Source: Bacillus swezeyi (GTDB lineage Bacteria; Bacillota; Bacilli; Bacillales; Bacillaceae). From it: a DNA stretch of 64,000 nucleotides. Location: positions 124,001-188,000 of the forward strand of contig NZ_MRBK01000006.1 of the NCBI RefSeq assembly GCF_001969815.1, read 5' to 3'. A program made the translations under genes and the position numbers. The first letter of the stretch is position 1, and the number at the start of each line of letters is the position of its first letter. Below, piece by piece: positions 29,992-39,038 of this stretch. A model generated the notes under the pieces. The model saw nothing but the letters and a program-made list of their open reading frames with translations. It was not told the origin of the DNA and searched no databases.

Positions 29992-30742
29992 TATTATTAA
30001 ACAGCGATCATCATCAATGCCGGAAAAGAAACGGCGGACGATTTCATTAAGGGAAATCAAACTTCCCGAAAGCGAGGCTGACTTTTCCGCTGAGCAGGAT
30101 CCGGAATTTCTTCTCAAATCTGCTCAGCAAGAGGCAGGCAAAATATATGAAAAGGCCAATGCTGAACTTGAACAAATCCGCCGGCAAATCGAAGAGGAAA
30201 GATCGAGCTGGGAAACAGAACGCGAGGCATTGATTGAACAGGCAAAAAAAGAAGGATTTGAGGCAGGGTTTGAACTGGGAAAGAATGAGGCTCGAAAAAC
30301 CTATGAATCTTATTTGGAAGATGCCAATACCATCGTCAGAACAGCAAGGCGGGACTACGAAGAAAAAATTGAGCAATCTGCCGAAGAAATCGTCACACTT
30401 GCCGTTTCCCTGGCCAAAAAGGTATGGGGTCAAAAGTCTGATGACAAGGCAGCTTTCATGACCCTTGTGAAACAGGTGCTGTCTGAAATGAAAGAGTTTG
30501 ATGACATTTCGATTTATGTGGACCCGGACTACTATACAGAAGTTCAAAGCCATAAAAACGAACTCGAAGCGCTTCTCCAATACGGTTCCCATATAGCGAT
30601 TTATGCCGATGACAAAGCGGCAAAAGGAACGTGTTATGTTGAGACGGCCTTCGGAAGAATCGATGCAGGGATCGATACGCAATTGCAGCAGCTGAAACAA
30701 AAACTTATCAGTCTGCTGGAAACGGCAGGTGAAGGACGTTGA
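29984..30742 (+). CDS. fliH: flagellar export ATPase regulator FliH
   Basis: Peripheral stator of the export ATPase; binds FliI and links it to the C-ring. 252 residues if started at TTG 29984, which is nine bases from SD GGAGGAG (29968-29974); the in-frame ATG 29975 abuts the SD directly and seems worse placed. Charged coiled coil at about 45-130, then the conserved C-terminal FliH/V-ATPase-E-like domain. Overlaps fliG by eight bases and fliI by one. Notably diverged from B. subtilis in the N-terminal part. Confidence 0.92.
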   Translation: MSNIIKQRSSSMPEKKRRTISLREIKLPESEADFSAEQDPEFLLKSAQQEAGKIYEKANAELEQIRRQIEEERSSWETEREALIEQAKKEGFEAGFELGKNEARKTYESYLEDANTIVRTARRDYEEKIEQSAEEIVTLAVSLAKKVWGQKSDDKAAFMTLVKQVLSEMKEFDDISIYVDPDYYTEVQSHKNELEALLQYGSHIAIYADDKAAKGTCYVETAFGRIDAGIDTQLQQLKQKLISLLETAGEGR

Positions 30743-32055
30743 TGCTCAGCCAGCTGCTTGAATGTATTGAAACGGCGGATTCTTATAAGCGATACGGCAA
30801 AGTCAAACAGGCCGTCGGTTTAATGATCGAATCAAAAGGACCCGAATGCTCGATCGGTGACGTCTGCAAGATTTATACAAAAGGAGACAGTCCGAAAGCA
30901 ATCACCGCGGAAGTCGTTGGTTTCAAAGACCAAAATATTCTTCTCATGCCTTATCTTGAAGCATCAAACATCGCTCCTGGCAGCATTGTTGAAGCAACTG
31001 GCGAATCATTGCGGATCAAGGTCGGTTCCGGATTGATCGGGCAGGTAGTCGATGCATTCGGCACCCCGCTTGACGGCAGTATACTGCCCAAAGGCCTGGC
31101 TCCTGTTTCAACAGATCAGGCGCCGCCCAATCCGATGAAAAGGCCGCCGATCAGAGAAAAAATGGCGGTTGGCGTCAGATCGATTGACAGTTTGTTAACC
31201 GTCGGAAAAGGACAGCGCGTCGGAATATTCGCAGGAAGCGGTGTCGGGAAAAGCACGCTGATGGGAATGATTGCGAGGCAAACGGCAGCAGATCTGAATG
31301 TTATCGCCCTAGTCGGAGAGCGGGGACGGGAAGTCAGGGAATTTATTGAGAAAGACCTTGGCGAAGAAGGGTTAAAGCGCTCGATCATCGTTGTGGCGAC
31401 TTCTGACCAGCCCGCGTTGATGAGACTGAAAGCGGCTTATACCGCAACGGCAATCGCCGAATATTTCCGCGACAAAGGCCAAAATGTCATGTTTATGATG
31501 GATTCGGTGACAAGGGTTGCCATGGCTCAGAGAGAAATCGGTTTAGCGACGGGAGAACCGCCGACAACAAAGGGTTATACACCCTCGGTGTTCGCTATTT
31601 TACCTAAGCTTTTAGAACGAACGGGGACAACCGAAAGCGGATCGATTACGGCTTTTTACACGGTTCTTGTCGATGGTGATGATATGAATGAACCGATTGC
31701 CGATACTGTCAGAGGGATTTTGGACGGTCATATCGTCCTTGACCGGAGTCTGGCGAATAAAGGCCAGTTTCCCGCAGTCAATATCTTAAAAAGCATCAGC
31801 AGGGTCATGGCCAATATTGCTGATAAAGACCATATAAGAGCGGCGAACCGGTTCAGAGAGATGCTGTCAACCTATCAAAATTCAGAGGATCTTATCAACA
31901 TCGGAGCCTATAAAAAAGGATCTTCCCGAGAAATTGATGAAGCCATACAGTTTCATCCCAAGCTGATCAGCTTTCTGAAGCAGGAAGTCGATGAAGCGGC
32001 AGTTCTGGAAGACAGCATTTCCTTATTAAAGAGTCTTATAGGAAGAGAGGATTAA
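30742..32055 (+). CDS. fliI: flagellum-specific export ATPase FliI
   Basis: Hexameric ATPase, related to F1-beta, that releases chaperones and unfolds export substrates. 437 residues from the ATG at 30742 (TTG 30739 is possible). Walker A AGSGVGKST (164-172), Walker B VMFMMDSVTR, and the T3SS ATPase signature PSVFAILPKLLERTG. TGATG overlap with fliH. Works with FliH and FliJ. Confidence 0.98.
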   Translation: MLSQLLECIETADSYKRYGKVKQAVGLMIESKGPECSIGDVCKIYTKGDSPKAITAEVVGFKDQNILLMPYLEASNIAPGSIVEATGESLRIKVGSGLIGQVVDAFGTPLDGSILPKGLAPVSTDQAPPNPMKRPPIREKMAVGVRSIDSLLTVGKGQRVGIFAGSGVGKSTLMGMIARQTAADLNVIALVGERGREVREFIEKDLGEEGLKRSIIVVATSDQPALMRLKAAYTATAIAEYFRDKGQNVMFMMDSVTRVAMAQREIGLATGEPPTTKGYTPSVFAILPKLLERTGTTESGSITAFYTVLVDGDDMNEPIADTVRGILDGHIVLDRSLANKGQFPAVNILKSISRVMANIADKDHIRAANRFREMLSTYQNSEDLINIGAYKKGSSREIDEAIQFHPKLISFLKQEVDEAAVLEDSISLLKSLIGRED

Positions 32056-32057
32056 GA

Positions 32058-32501
32058 ATGGCTTATTCATTTAAATTTCAAAAGCTGTTAGAGCTTAAAG
32101 AAAATGAAAAAGACCAATCATTCGCTGAATATCAACATTCAGTCTCTGAATTTGAAAAGGTTGCTGAAAAGCTCTATGAAAGCATGCATCAAAAAGAAAC
32201 GCTTGAGAAAAACAAAGAAAGCAAGCTCCAGACGGGGATGAGCGTTCAGGAAATGAGACATTATCAGCAGTTTGTCACAAACCTTGAGACGACCATTTTC
32301 CATTATCAAAAGCTTGTCATGATGAAAAGAAACGAAATGAATGAAAAGCAAAACGACCTGACAGAAAAAAATATTGAACTCAAAAAATTTGAAAAAATGA
32401 GAGAGAAGCAGTTTGAAATGTACGCATTACAAAACAAAGCAAATGAATTGAAAGAAATGGACGACATCTCCATGACCCAATTCATGACTCAAGGAAACTA
32501 G
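32058..32501 (+). CDS. fliJ: flagellar export chaperone/stalk protein FliJ
   Basis: 147-residue coiled-coil protein, the gamma-like stalk of the FliI ring, linking it to FlhA. Almost entirely charged helix with heptads. Starts two bases after the fliI stop with a weak SD inside fliI (GAGAGGATTAAG), suggesting coupling. Same length as B. subtilis FliJ. Confidence 0.95.
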   Translation: MAYSFKFQKLLELKENEKDQSFAEYQHSVSEFEKVAEKLYESMHQKETLEKNKESKLQTGMSVQEMRHYQQFVTNLETTIFHYQKLVMMKRNEMNEKQNDLTEKNIELKKFEKMREKQFEMYALQNKANELKEMDDISMTQFMTQGN

Positions 32502-32514
32502 GAGTAGAAAAACG

Positions 32515-33117
32515 ATGGCCGAAGAAAAAAAAACCGGTAAATTTCAGACATTTTTGTTTGTGGTCGTCATTCCGCTGATCTTTATAGTCATTATAGGGTT
32601 CGTCGGCATGTGGCTTTTAGGTGTTAACGTTCAGGATGCAGCCTCCAAAATTCCCGTCGTAAAGGATTTTGTTCAAAACAAGGACGAGAATCAGGAGAAA
32701 GATCGTGCAGCGAAGCAGCAGGAAAACACAGCGGATAAGCTTCAAAAAACAATCGATGAACAAAAAAGTGAAATCGAAACGCTGACGAGTGACTTAAAAA
32801 CGAGCGATACCGAGATTAAAAGGCTCAAACAAAAAATCAGCTCACTGGAAAAAACGGAAAAAGACGAAAAAGAGCAGGATGGCGAAAACGCAGAAGATCA
32901 GAAGGTCGGAAAAGTCGTCAAAATTTATGAAAGCATGCAAAGCAATAAAGCTGCAAAGATATTAAGCGAATTAAAAGAGCAAGAGGCAATCAAGATTTTA
33001 GATTCATTAAGCAAAAAGAAAGTGACGGAAATCCTCTCAAAAATGTCTCCTGATAAAGCGGCTCTCTTCACTGAGAAGCTGGCAAAAAATGAAGAGGAAA
33101 AAGAAGGGGGGGAATAG
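32515..33117 (+). CDS. ylxF: YlxF, membrane-anchored MotE-like flagellar protein
   Basis: 200-residue protein: N-terminal membrane segment (about 14-36), coiled coil (about 60-115), then a C-terminal helical domain (about 135-195, YESMQSNKAAKILSELKEQE) resembling the MgtE N-terminal/MotE fold. That fold is also related to FliG's middle domain. MotE of rhizobia helps MotB fold; a similar role for YlxF is inference. Located between fliJ and fliK. SD AGGAGTAG. Confidence 0.9.
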   Translation: MAEEKKTGKFQTFLFVVVIPLIFIVIIGFVGMWLLGVNVQDAASKIPVVKDFVQNKDENQEKDRAAKQQENTADKLQKTIDEQKSEIETLTSDLKTSDTEIKRLKQKISSLEKTEKDEKEQDGENAEDQKVGKVVKIYESMQSNKAAKILSELKEQEAIKILDSLSKKKVTEILSKMSPDKAALFTEKLAKNEEEKEGGE

Positions 33118-33118
33118 G

Positions 33119-34510
33119 TTGAGGCTTCTTGACACGATCTCTTTTGATGCTTTACCGCCGGCGGAGAATGCATCTGCAAAAACAACAAGCCGGACATTTG
33201 CAGGCTCCTTATTTCAGAACGTGCTGCAACAAGAAAACGGGATGCTCTCCGTCAGTGAAAAAGGTGGAGAGGACTCTTCAGAAAGCCAGCTGGAACAGCT
33301 GCTTAAGGAGCTTGAAAATTTCCTCTCCGGAAAGAACGGAGCTGAATTGGACGAAGACTGGCTGAGCGCCTTTCAATCGCTTGATGATGTGTCCGCTTCT
33401 CAAGAAGAACTGGCACTGGCCGAACAACTCTTACATAAATTAAGGGCGCTCCTTGGGGATGCCGTTGAAATGCAGCCATCTGAAGAAACGGAAACGTTTA
33501 ACGAAGAGGCATCCCTTGGCGAAGAACCTGAAACAAAAGAGCCGAAGCTGCCGGATAGCAACGCTCTTAGTCAAATACAGCAGCTGCTTTCTCTGATGAT
33601 CCATGAGAATCAGCCGTCACAAAAAGCTTCTCAGATTGCCGAATTATTCGAGAAGGCGCCTGCATTTCTCGCTGCACTGCAGACAAAAGCAGGTTCCGAG
33701 GGGCTGGCAGAGGAGCTCAAACGCCAATTTTTCACAAAAGATCCGAGCCAGTCTCAGCTTTTGGCCATGTCAACTGCTGAACTGAAAAGCCTGAAAAGTG
33801 TAATGGAGCAGATGATGAATGACAGCTCCGAAACGGGGCAAAAAGAGTGGAAGCTGGCGGAAAGCGAACTGAAAGCCATGCTGATGAACAAGAAAACCGA
33901 TATCCCGATTTTTGATAAACCTCTGTCATTTATTCTGAAAAACAGAGACATTCAAGAGAACGGGAAGCCGGTTCTTCACGAACAGCCGATTCAATCTAAT
34001 GGACTGATGAACCAGCATCGGACAGGCACAGCTCTGCTTCAGGGCCTTCAAACGGGGACCGCAGATGAAGCTTCAGCTCAGCCCAAAAGCTTCCCGGAAC
34101 AAATTCTGAGCTCCTGGAAACAGATGAAGTTCACACCGTTCGGGAGATCGACAGGCAGTTTTACGATCCGTCTGAATCCTGAAAATCTGGGATTTATTAC
34201 GATTAAATTGGTCAAACAGCACGGGATGTTTTCCAGCAAAATCATTGCCTCGACCGAGTCGGCAAAAGAGCTTTTGGAACACAATCTGACACATCTCAAA
34301 CAGGCCCTGCCAAACATGGCTGTGCAAATAGACCGCTTTGGCGTGCCGGTTCAAAATGGAGATCAAACCTTAGGCCAATCGAGTGATGATCAAAAAAATC
34401 ACCAGCAGCAGAAGCAGGATCAGGAAAAAGACCAAGAAAACGACGATTTTCGAGAATTTTTGGATGAACTGATCGAGACCCGAGTCCAGGATAGCGAGGA
34501 GGAGATCTAA
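33119..34510 (+). CDS. fliK: flagellar hook-length control protein FliK
   Basis: Secreted molecular ruler that switches export from hook to filament via FlhB. 463 residues from TTG 33119, six bases after SD GGGGGGG; the in-frame ATG 33089 lies inside ylxF without an SD. Long low-complexity Gln/Glu/Ser-rich ruler, then the C-terminal Flg_hook domain (about 350-415; FTIRLNPENLGFITIKLV, HLKQALPNM). Acidic/Gln-rich tail. The stop overlaps flgD by one base. Diverged strongly from B. subtilis FliK outside the C-terminal domain, as is usual. Confidence 0.95.
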   Translation: MRLLDTISFDALPPAENASAKTTSRTFAGSLFQNVLQQENGMLSVSEKGGEDSSESQLEQLLKELENFLSGKNGAELDEDWLSAFQSLDDVSASQEELALAEQLLHKLRALLGDAVEMQPSEETETFNEEASLGEEPETKEPKLPDSNALSQIQQLLSLMIHENQPSQKASQIAELFEKAPAFLAALQTKAGSEGLAEELKRQFFTKDPSQSQLLAMSTAELKSLKSVMEQMMNDSSETGQKEWKLAESELKAMLMNKKTDIPIFDKPLSFILKNRDIQENGKPVLHEQPIQSNGLMNQHRTGTALLQGLQTGTADEASAQPKSFPEQILSSWKQMKFTPFGRSTGSFTIRLNPENLGFITIKLVKQHGMFSSKIIASTESAKELLEHNLTHLKQALPNMAVQIDRFGVPVQNGDQTLGQSSDDQKNHQQQKQDQEKDQENDDFREFLDELIETRVQDSEEEI

Positions 34511-34974
34511 TGTCTGATACATCAGTTGACACAAGGACCCAAATAGGAAATACAAAAACGCAGTCGACAACGTCCAATTATTTGTCTGATGCAAAAAAAA
34601 CGGAGAAATCAAGCGGCTCAAATTTGGGGAAGGATGAATTTTTGCAATTGCTTATGAAACAACTGCAATATCAAGATCCTTTAAACCCGATGGATGACCG
34701 CGAATACATCTCGCAAATGGCGACTTTTTCAAGCCTTGAGCAATTAACCAACTTAAATAAAACGATGTCGTCGTTTGTCGGACTTCAAGACCCGATGTCA
34801 ATGTATGTCGGCTGGATTGGAAAAGAAGTCACATTTGAGGATGCCAACGAAGAGGAAAAAACAGCGCTTATCAAATCAGTCAAAAGCGCAGAGGGCCAAT
34901 ACTTGCTTGTCCTTGACGACGGAACCGAAGTCAGTCCATGGAATGTGACCGCGGTCGGCGATTCTGACAAATAA
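34510..34974 (+). CDS. flgD: flagellar hook-assembly scaffold FlgD
   Basis: Cap protein required for hook polymerisation. 154 residues, a short form without the C-terminal FnIII/tudor part of enterobacterial FlgD. Conserved motif LGKDEFLQLLMKQLQYQDPL followed by ATFSSLEQLTNL. TAATG overlap with fliK; SD GGAGGAG within fliK. Confidence 0.95.
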   Translation: MSDTSVDTRTQIGNTKTQSTTSNYLSDAKKTEKSSGSNLGKDEFLQLLMKQLQYQDPLNPMDDREYISQMATFSSLEQLTNLNKTMSSFVGLQDPMSMYVGWIGKEVTFEDANEEEKTALIKSVKSAEGQYLLVLDDGTEVSPWNVTAVGDSDK

Positions 34975-35001
34975 AAACAGAGAATACAGGGAGGACTAAT
35001 C

Positions 35002-35793
35002 ATGTTACGTTCACTATACTCAGGAATTAGCGGAATGAAAAACTTTCAAACAAAGCTTGATGTCATCGCTAACAATATTTCAAACGTCAATACTGCCGGA
35101 TATAAGAAAAGCCGGGTTACCTTTAAAGATATTGTCAGCCAGCAGCTTGCAGGTGCATCTGCTTCAACTGCTGACAGGGGCTCGGTCAACGGCCAGCAAG
35201 TAGGGCTTGGTGGCACAATCGGCTCAATCGATATCATCCATACAAATTCTGCTCCGTCCACAACAGGCCGCCAGCTTGACATGACGATTACAGGAGACGG
35301 GTATTTTCGCGTCGGGACAGGGGATGAGACATACTATACACGGTCAGGTAACTTCTATCTTTCCGACGAAGGTGATTTAGTCACTGTTGACGGGCTGTTC
35401 GTATTAACGGCAGACGATCAGAGAATTAATATTCCGGCAGATGCGCAAAGCTTCAGCATCGCAACAGATGGAACGGTGACATATGTAGATCAGAATAACG
35501 TGAACCAGCCGGCAGGCCAAATTTCTCTTGCGACATTCAGCAATACAGCCGGATTAACAAAAGCGGGCGACAACCTTTACCGCGATTCATTGAGCTCTGG
35601 AAATCCGCAAGTCGTTACACCTGGAGAAGGTTCATCAGGCAAGCTGCAAACAAGTGCTTTAGAAATGTCAAACGTTGACCTTTCCGAAGAATTTTCCGAA
35701 ATGATTATTTCACAGCGCGGTTTCCAAGCGAATGCGAAAATCATTACAACCTCTGATGAAATTCTTCAGGAGCTCGTCAATCTGAAGCGATAA
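35002..35793 (+). CDS. flgE: flagellar hook protein FlgE (formerly named FlgG in Bacillus)
   Basis: 263-residue main hook subunit. N-terminal MLRSLYSGISGMKNFQTKLD and ANNISNVNTAGYKKSR are the rod/hook family start; the C-terminal EMSNVDLSEEFSEMIISQRG heptads pair with it. The size fits the short Bacillus hook protein (264 residues in B. subtilis). SD GGGAGG. Followed by an unusual GC-rich hairpin before swrD. Confidence 0.96.
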   Translation: MLRSLYSGISGMKNFQTKLDVIANNISNVNTAGYKKSRVTFKDIVSQQLAGASASTADRGSVNGQQVGLGGTIGSIDIIHTNSAPSTTGRQLDMTITGDGYFRVGTGDETYYTRSGNFYLSDEGDLVTVDGLFVLTADDQRINIPADAQSFSIATDGTVTYVDQNNVNQPAGQISLATFSNTAGLTKAGDNLYRDSLSSGNPQVVTPGEGSSGKLQTSALEMSNVDLSEEFSEMIISQRGFQANAKIITTSDEILQELVNLKR

Positions 35794-35834
35794 GGAGGGA
35801 GGGGGCGTCCCCTTAGGCCGCCCCTCGGTAAACC
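35792..35834 (+). promoter_or_regulatory. distal SD plus hairpin upstream of swrD
   Basis: AAGGAGG (35792-35798) overlaps the flgE stop but lies 36 bases from the swrD ATG. Between them is a GC-rich hairpin: 799-804 with 821-826, then 806-807 with 819-820 and 809-810 with 816-817 (numbers minus 35000), loop CCTTA. If folded, eight bases remain between the SD and ATG 35835. No other SD precedes swrD. Confidence 0.6.
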
Positions 35835-36050
35835 ATGATTAAAGTTACGCGATTAAACGGACAGCCCTTTATTCTGAATGCAATATTGATTGAACAAATT
35901 GAATGTTTTCCGGATACGACGATCACATTGTCAAACGGAAAGAAATTTGTTGTCAGAGAAGATGAAGATACAGTTGTAGACCATATTGTGTCCTTCTATC
36001 AAAAAATCCAAATACTTTCTTGTGACCAGAGAATTGAGGAATCTGAATGA
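35835..36050 (+). CDS. swrD: swarming motility protein SwrD (FlbD family, YlzI)
   Basis: 71-residue small protein beginning [12 protein letters not shown], the FlbD-family signature. In B. subtilis SwrD raises flagellar torque and is needed for swarming. No ordinary SD stands at 6-10 bases; see the hairpin at 35792-35834. The stop overlaps fliL by ATGA. Confidence 0.95.
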   Translation: MIKVTRLNGQPFILNAILIEQIECFPDTTITLSNGKKFVVREDEDTVVDHIVSFYQKIQILSCDQRIEESE

Positions 36051-36478
36051 ATAAAAAACTTCTAGGAATCATGATGACTATTATTTTGGCAATTGCTGTG
36101 CTGGGAACCGCTGCGTTCTTTGTCATCAAAGGAAGCGCAAGCGAAAAGGATGAACATCAAGAACCGTCGATCGATGAAGTGGTGGAATCTTCAGTTGAAG
36201 TCGACGAAATCACGACAAACTTAAAATCCGATCATGTTGTCCGCCTGTCAATCAAGCTTGAAACCGATTCTAAAGAAGCGAAAGAAGAGCTTGAAAAACG
36301 GGATTTCCAAATCAAAGATACGGTGATCTCCCTTTTGGCAAATACAAATGCTGATGATCTTGAAGGAAACAAGGGAAAAGAGCATTTCAAAGAAAAGCTG
36401 AAAGAAAAGCTGAACTCGCACTACATGAAAGAGGGCAAAGTAAAAACAGTATACATTACCTCCTTTAATCTGCAGTAG
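36047..36478 (+). CDS. fliL: flagellar basal-body associated protein FliL
   Basis: 143-residue single-pass membrane protein (segment about 5-26) that surrounds or supports the stator. The extracytoplasmic domain contains [20 protein letters not shown] and the conserved [18 protein letters not shown] overlap with swrD. Confidence 0.95.
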   Translation: MNKKLLGIMMTIILAIAVLGTAAFFVIKGSASEKDEHQEPSIDEVVESSVEVDEITTNLKSDHVVRLSIKLETDSKEAKEELEKRDFQIKDTVISLLANTNADDLEGNKGKEHFKEKLKEKLNSHYMKEGKVKTVYITSFNLQ

Positions 36479-36515
36479 GAAAGATATTCGACAGAACCAT
36501 GGAGGTGAAAAACAG

Positions 36516-37514
36516 ATGGCAGGAGAAGTGCTCTCCCAAAATGAAATCGATGCATTACTTTCAGCGATATCGACCGGTGAAATGGATGCCGATGAGCTGA
36601 AAAAAGAAGAGGCCGTTAAAAAAGTCAAAGTATATGACTTTAAACGGGCGCTCCGCTTTTCAAAAGATCAGATCCGCAGTCTGACGAGGATTCACGATAA
36701 CTTTGCGAGGCTGTTGACGACCTATTTCTCAGCGCAGCTGAGAACCTATATCCAGATCTCTGTCAGCTCGGTTGATCAGGTTCCGTATGAGGAATTTATC
36801 AGATCGATTCCGAACATGACGATCCTCAATCTTTTTGAGGTTCGCCCCCTTGAAGGAAGAATCATGATGGAGATCAACCCGACCATCGCCTATACGATGA
36901 TGGACAGGGTGATGGGCGGGATCGGCGCAAGCCATAACAAAATTGACAGCATGACGGAAATCGAGACGAAGATCATGTCCAATTTATTTGAAAGCTGCCT
37001 CACGAATTATAAAGATGCGTGGGAGTCCATCACAGAAATCGAGCCGGAAATGTCCGATTTTGAAGTGAATCCGCAGTTTGTGCAAATGGTCTCGCCTAAT
37101 GAGACGGTCGTTGTCATTTCATTGAACACACAAATTGGAGATATCAGCGGGGTCATCAACCTGTGTATCCCGCATGTCGTGCTTGAACCGATTATTCCGA
37201 AGCTTTCCGTCCATTATTGGATGCAGTCAGACAGAATTGAACCAAAACCGGAGGAAACAAAGTCGATAGAAAAGCGGATTATGACGGCGCGCATTCCAAT
37301 TGTCGCAGAACTCGGATCATCAGAATTGACCATTGAAGAGTTTTTAAATTTAGAAATTGGAGATTGTATCACTTTGGACAAATCAGTAGCAGAACCTCTT
37401 ACTGTTTTGGTCGGAGATAAACCGAAATTTCTAGGACAAGCCGGCCGAATGAATCGAAAAACTGCGATTCAAATTCTAGATCACGACATAAGAGGTGAAG
37501 AATATGGAGAATAA
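36516..37514 (+). CDS. fliM: flagellar motor switch protein FliM
   Basis: C-ring protein that binds phospho-CheY through its N-terminal LSQNEIDALL motif. 332 residues: CheC-like middle domain (about 45-230) and C-terminal SpoA domain (about 255-325) that pairs with FliY. SD GGAGGTG. The 3' end overlaps fliY by 11 bases. Confidence 0.98.
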   Translation: MAGEVLSQNEIDALLSAISTGEMDADELKKEEAVKKVKVYDFKRALRFSKDQIRSLTRIHDNFARLLTTYFSAQLRTYIQISVSSVDQVPYEEFIRSIPNMTILNLFEVRPLEGRIMMEINPTIAYTMMDRVMGGIGASHNKIDSMTEIETKIMSNLFESCLTNYKDAWESITEIEPEMSDFEVNPQFVQMVSPNETVVVISLNTQIGDISGVINLCIPHVVLEPIIPKLSVHYWMQSDRIEPKPEETKSIEKRIMTARIPIVAELGSSELTIEEFLNLEIGDCITLDKSVAEPLTVLVGDKPKFLGQAGRMNRKTAIQILDHDIRGEEYGE

Positions 37515-38634
37515 CAATAGGTTATCACAGGATGAAATTGATGCGCTGCTTAAAGGCGGCGATGACAATAATGGGGAGCAGCCAGAATCAGGATTGTCCC
37601 CGATGGAACAGGATACGATCGGGGAAATCGGAAATATTTCCTTTGGGAGCTCTGCAACAGCTTTGTCCACTTTGTTAAATCAAAAGGTAGAAATTACAAC
37701 ACCGACCGTGACGGTTGTTGAAAGAAGTCAGTTGAACGAAGAATTTCCTCATCCTTACGTATCGATCGGTGTGAGCTATACAGAAGGTTTTTCAGGAAAC
37801 AACCTTCTTGTCATCAAACAAGATGACGCCGCGATTATCGCTGATTTGATGATGGGGGGAGACGGGACAAACGCCGATCCGTCGCTTGGCGAAATCCACT
37901 TAAGCGCGGTTCAGGAAGCGATGAACCAGATGATGGGCTCAGCGGCCACATCCATGTCCACCGTCTTCAGCAAAAAGATTGATATTTCTCCGCCTGAGGT
38001 TGATCTTCTCGATGTGAAAGAAGGAGAAGGGACAGATCATATCCCAGAGGAAGATCCGCTTGTCAAAGTTTCCTTTAGATTGAAAGTCGGAAAACTGATC
38101 GACTCTCATATTATGCAGCTTTATCCGCTCACCTTTGCGAAAGATCTGATCGATGAACTAACGAATCAGGACAGCGGGGAACAGCCGGTCCAGACTGAGG
38201 AAGCACCGCCTGTTCAGGAAAAAGCGGCCGCTTCAGCGGCACCAACGCCAACGCCGAGTCCGAAAAAAGAGCCTGCTCCTAAGCGGCAGGGAACAACAAA
38301 GGTGTCTGAGCCTGTTCAGGTCACACCTGCTGAGTTTGCCTCGTTTGATTCTCAGGCAGAAGCACAGCCGCATCTCAATAATCTTGACATGCTCATGGAC
38401 ATTCCTTTATCGGTGACAGTCGAGCTTGGCAGGACTAACCGCAGTGTGAAAGAGGTGCTTGAACTGTCCTCCGGCAGCATTATTGAGCTTGACAAATTAG
38501 CTGGTGAACCCGTAGACATCCTCGTCAACCAGCGTGTTGTCGCAAAAGGAGAAGTCGTCGTGATTGATGAAAACTTCGGCGTCAGGGTAACGGACATTTT
38601 AAGTCAGGCGGAGCGAATCAATAAATTAAGATAA
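37504..38634 (+). CDS. fliY: flagellar motor switch phosphatase FliY
   Basis: FliN-type C-ring subunit that also dephosphorylates CheY-P. 376 residues from the ATG at 37504 (SD AGAGGTGAAG). N-terminal CheY-binding LSQDEIDALL. CheC-like domain with two active-site E...N motifs (TIGEIGNISFG and VQEAMNQMMG). Pro/Ala-rich linker at about 215-260. C-terminal SpoA/FliN domain ends the protein. Overlaps fliM by 11 bases. Confidence 0.97.
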   Translation: MENNNRLSQDEIDALLKGGDDNNGEQPESGLSPMEQDTIGEIGNISFGSSATALSTLLNQKVEITTPTVTVVERSQLNEEFPHPYVSIGVSYTEGFSGNNLLVIKQDDAAIIADLMMGGDGTNADPSLGEIHLSAVQEAMNQMMGSAATSMSTVFSKKIDISPPEVDLLDVKEGEGTDHIPEEDPLVKVSFRLKVGKLIDSHIMQLYPLTFAKDLIDELTNQDSGEQPVQTEEAPPVQEKAAASAAPTPTPSPKKEPAPKRQGTTKVSEPVQVTPAEFASFDSQAEAQPHLNNLDMLMDIPLSVTVELGRTNRSVKEVLELSSGSIIELDKLAGEPVDILVNQRVVAKGEVVVIDENFGVRVTDILSQAERINKLR

Positions 38635-38663
38635 CAACAGATTTGATTAAGGAGAGATTAATA

Positions 38664-39026
38664 ATGGCTTATAAGATTTTAGTAGTTGATGATGCAGCAT
38701 TTATGAGAATGATGATCAAAGATATTTTGGTGAAAAACGGTTTTGAAGTGGTTGCAGAAGCGCAAGACGGAGCTCAGGCTGTTGAAAAATTTAAAGAGCA
38801 TTCACCTGACCTGGTCACAATGGATATCACGATGCCGGAAAAAGACGGAATCACCGCTCTTAAAGAAATCAAGGAAATCGATCCGCAGGCAAAAATCATC
38901 ATGTGTTCTGCAATGGGTCAGCAGTCCATGGTAATCGACGCCATCCAGGCGGGAGCAAAAGACTTTATCGTCAAACCGTTCCAAGCTGACCGCGTCATGG
39001 AAGCGATCAACAAAACGCTAAGCTAA
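38664..39026 (+). CDS. cheY: chemotaxis response regulator CheY
   Basis: 120-residue receiver domain; phospho-CheY promotes counter-clockwise rotation and smooth swimming in Bacillus. Phosphorylation site Asp54 in VTMDITMP, with acidic Asp9-Asp10, Ser82 and Lys104. The ATG at 38664 has SD AAGGAGAG; an in-frame TTG 21 bases earlier precedes the SD. Confidence 0.99.
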   Translation: MAYKILVVDDAAFMRMMIKDILVKNGFEVVAEAQDGAQAVEKFKEHSPDLVTMDITMPEKDGITALKEIKEIDPQAKIIMCSAMGQQSMVIDAIQAGAKDFIVKPFQADRVMEAINKTLS

Positions 39027-39038
39027 AGGGTGTACAAC

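Noticed and set aside
30047-30700. 217-codon - strand frame opposite fliH
   Set aside because: Cys/Phe/Leu-rich composition typical of antisense to Lys/Glu codons; no SD or homology seen.
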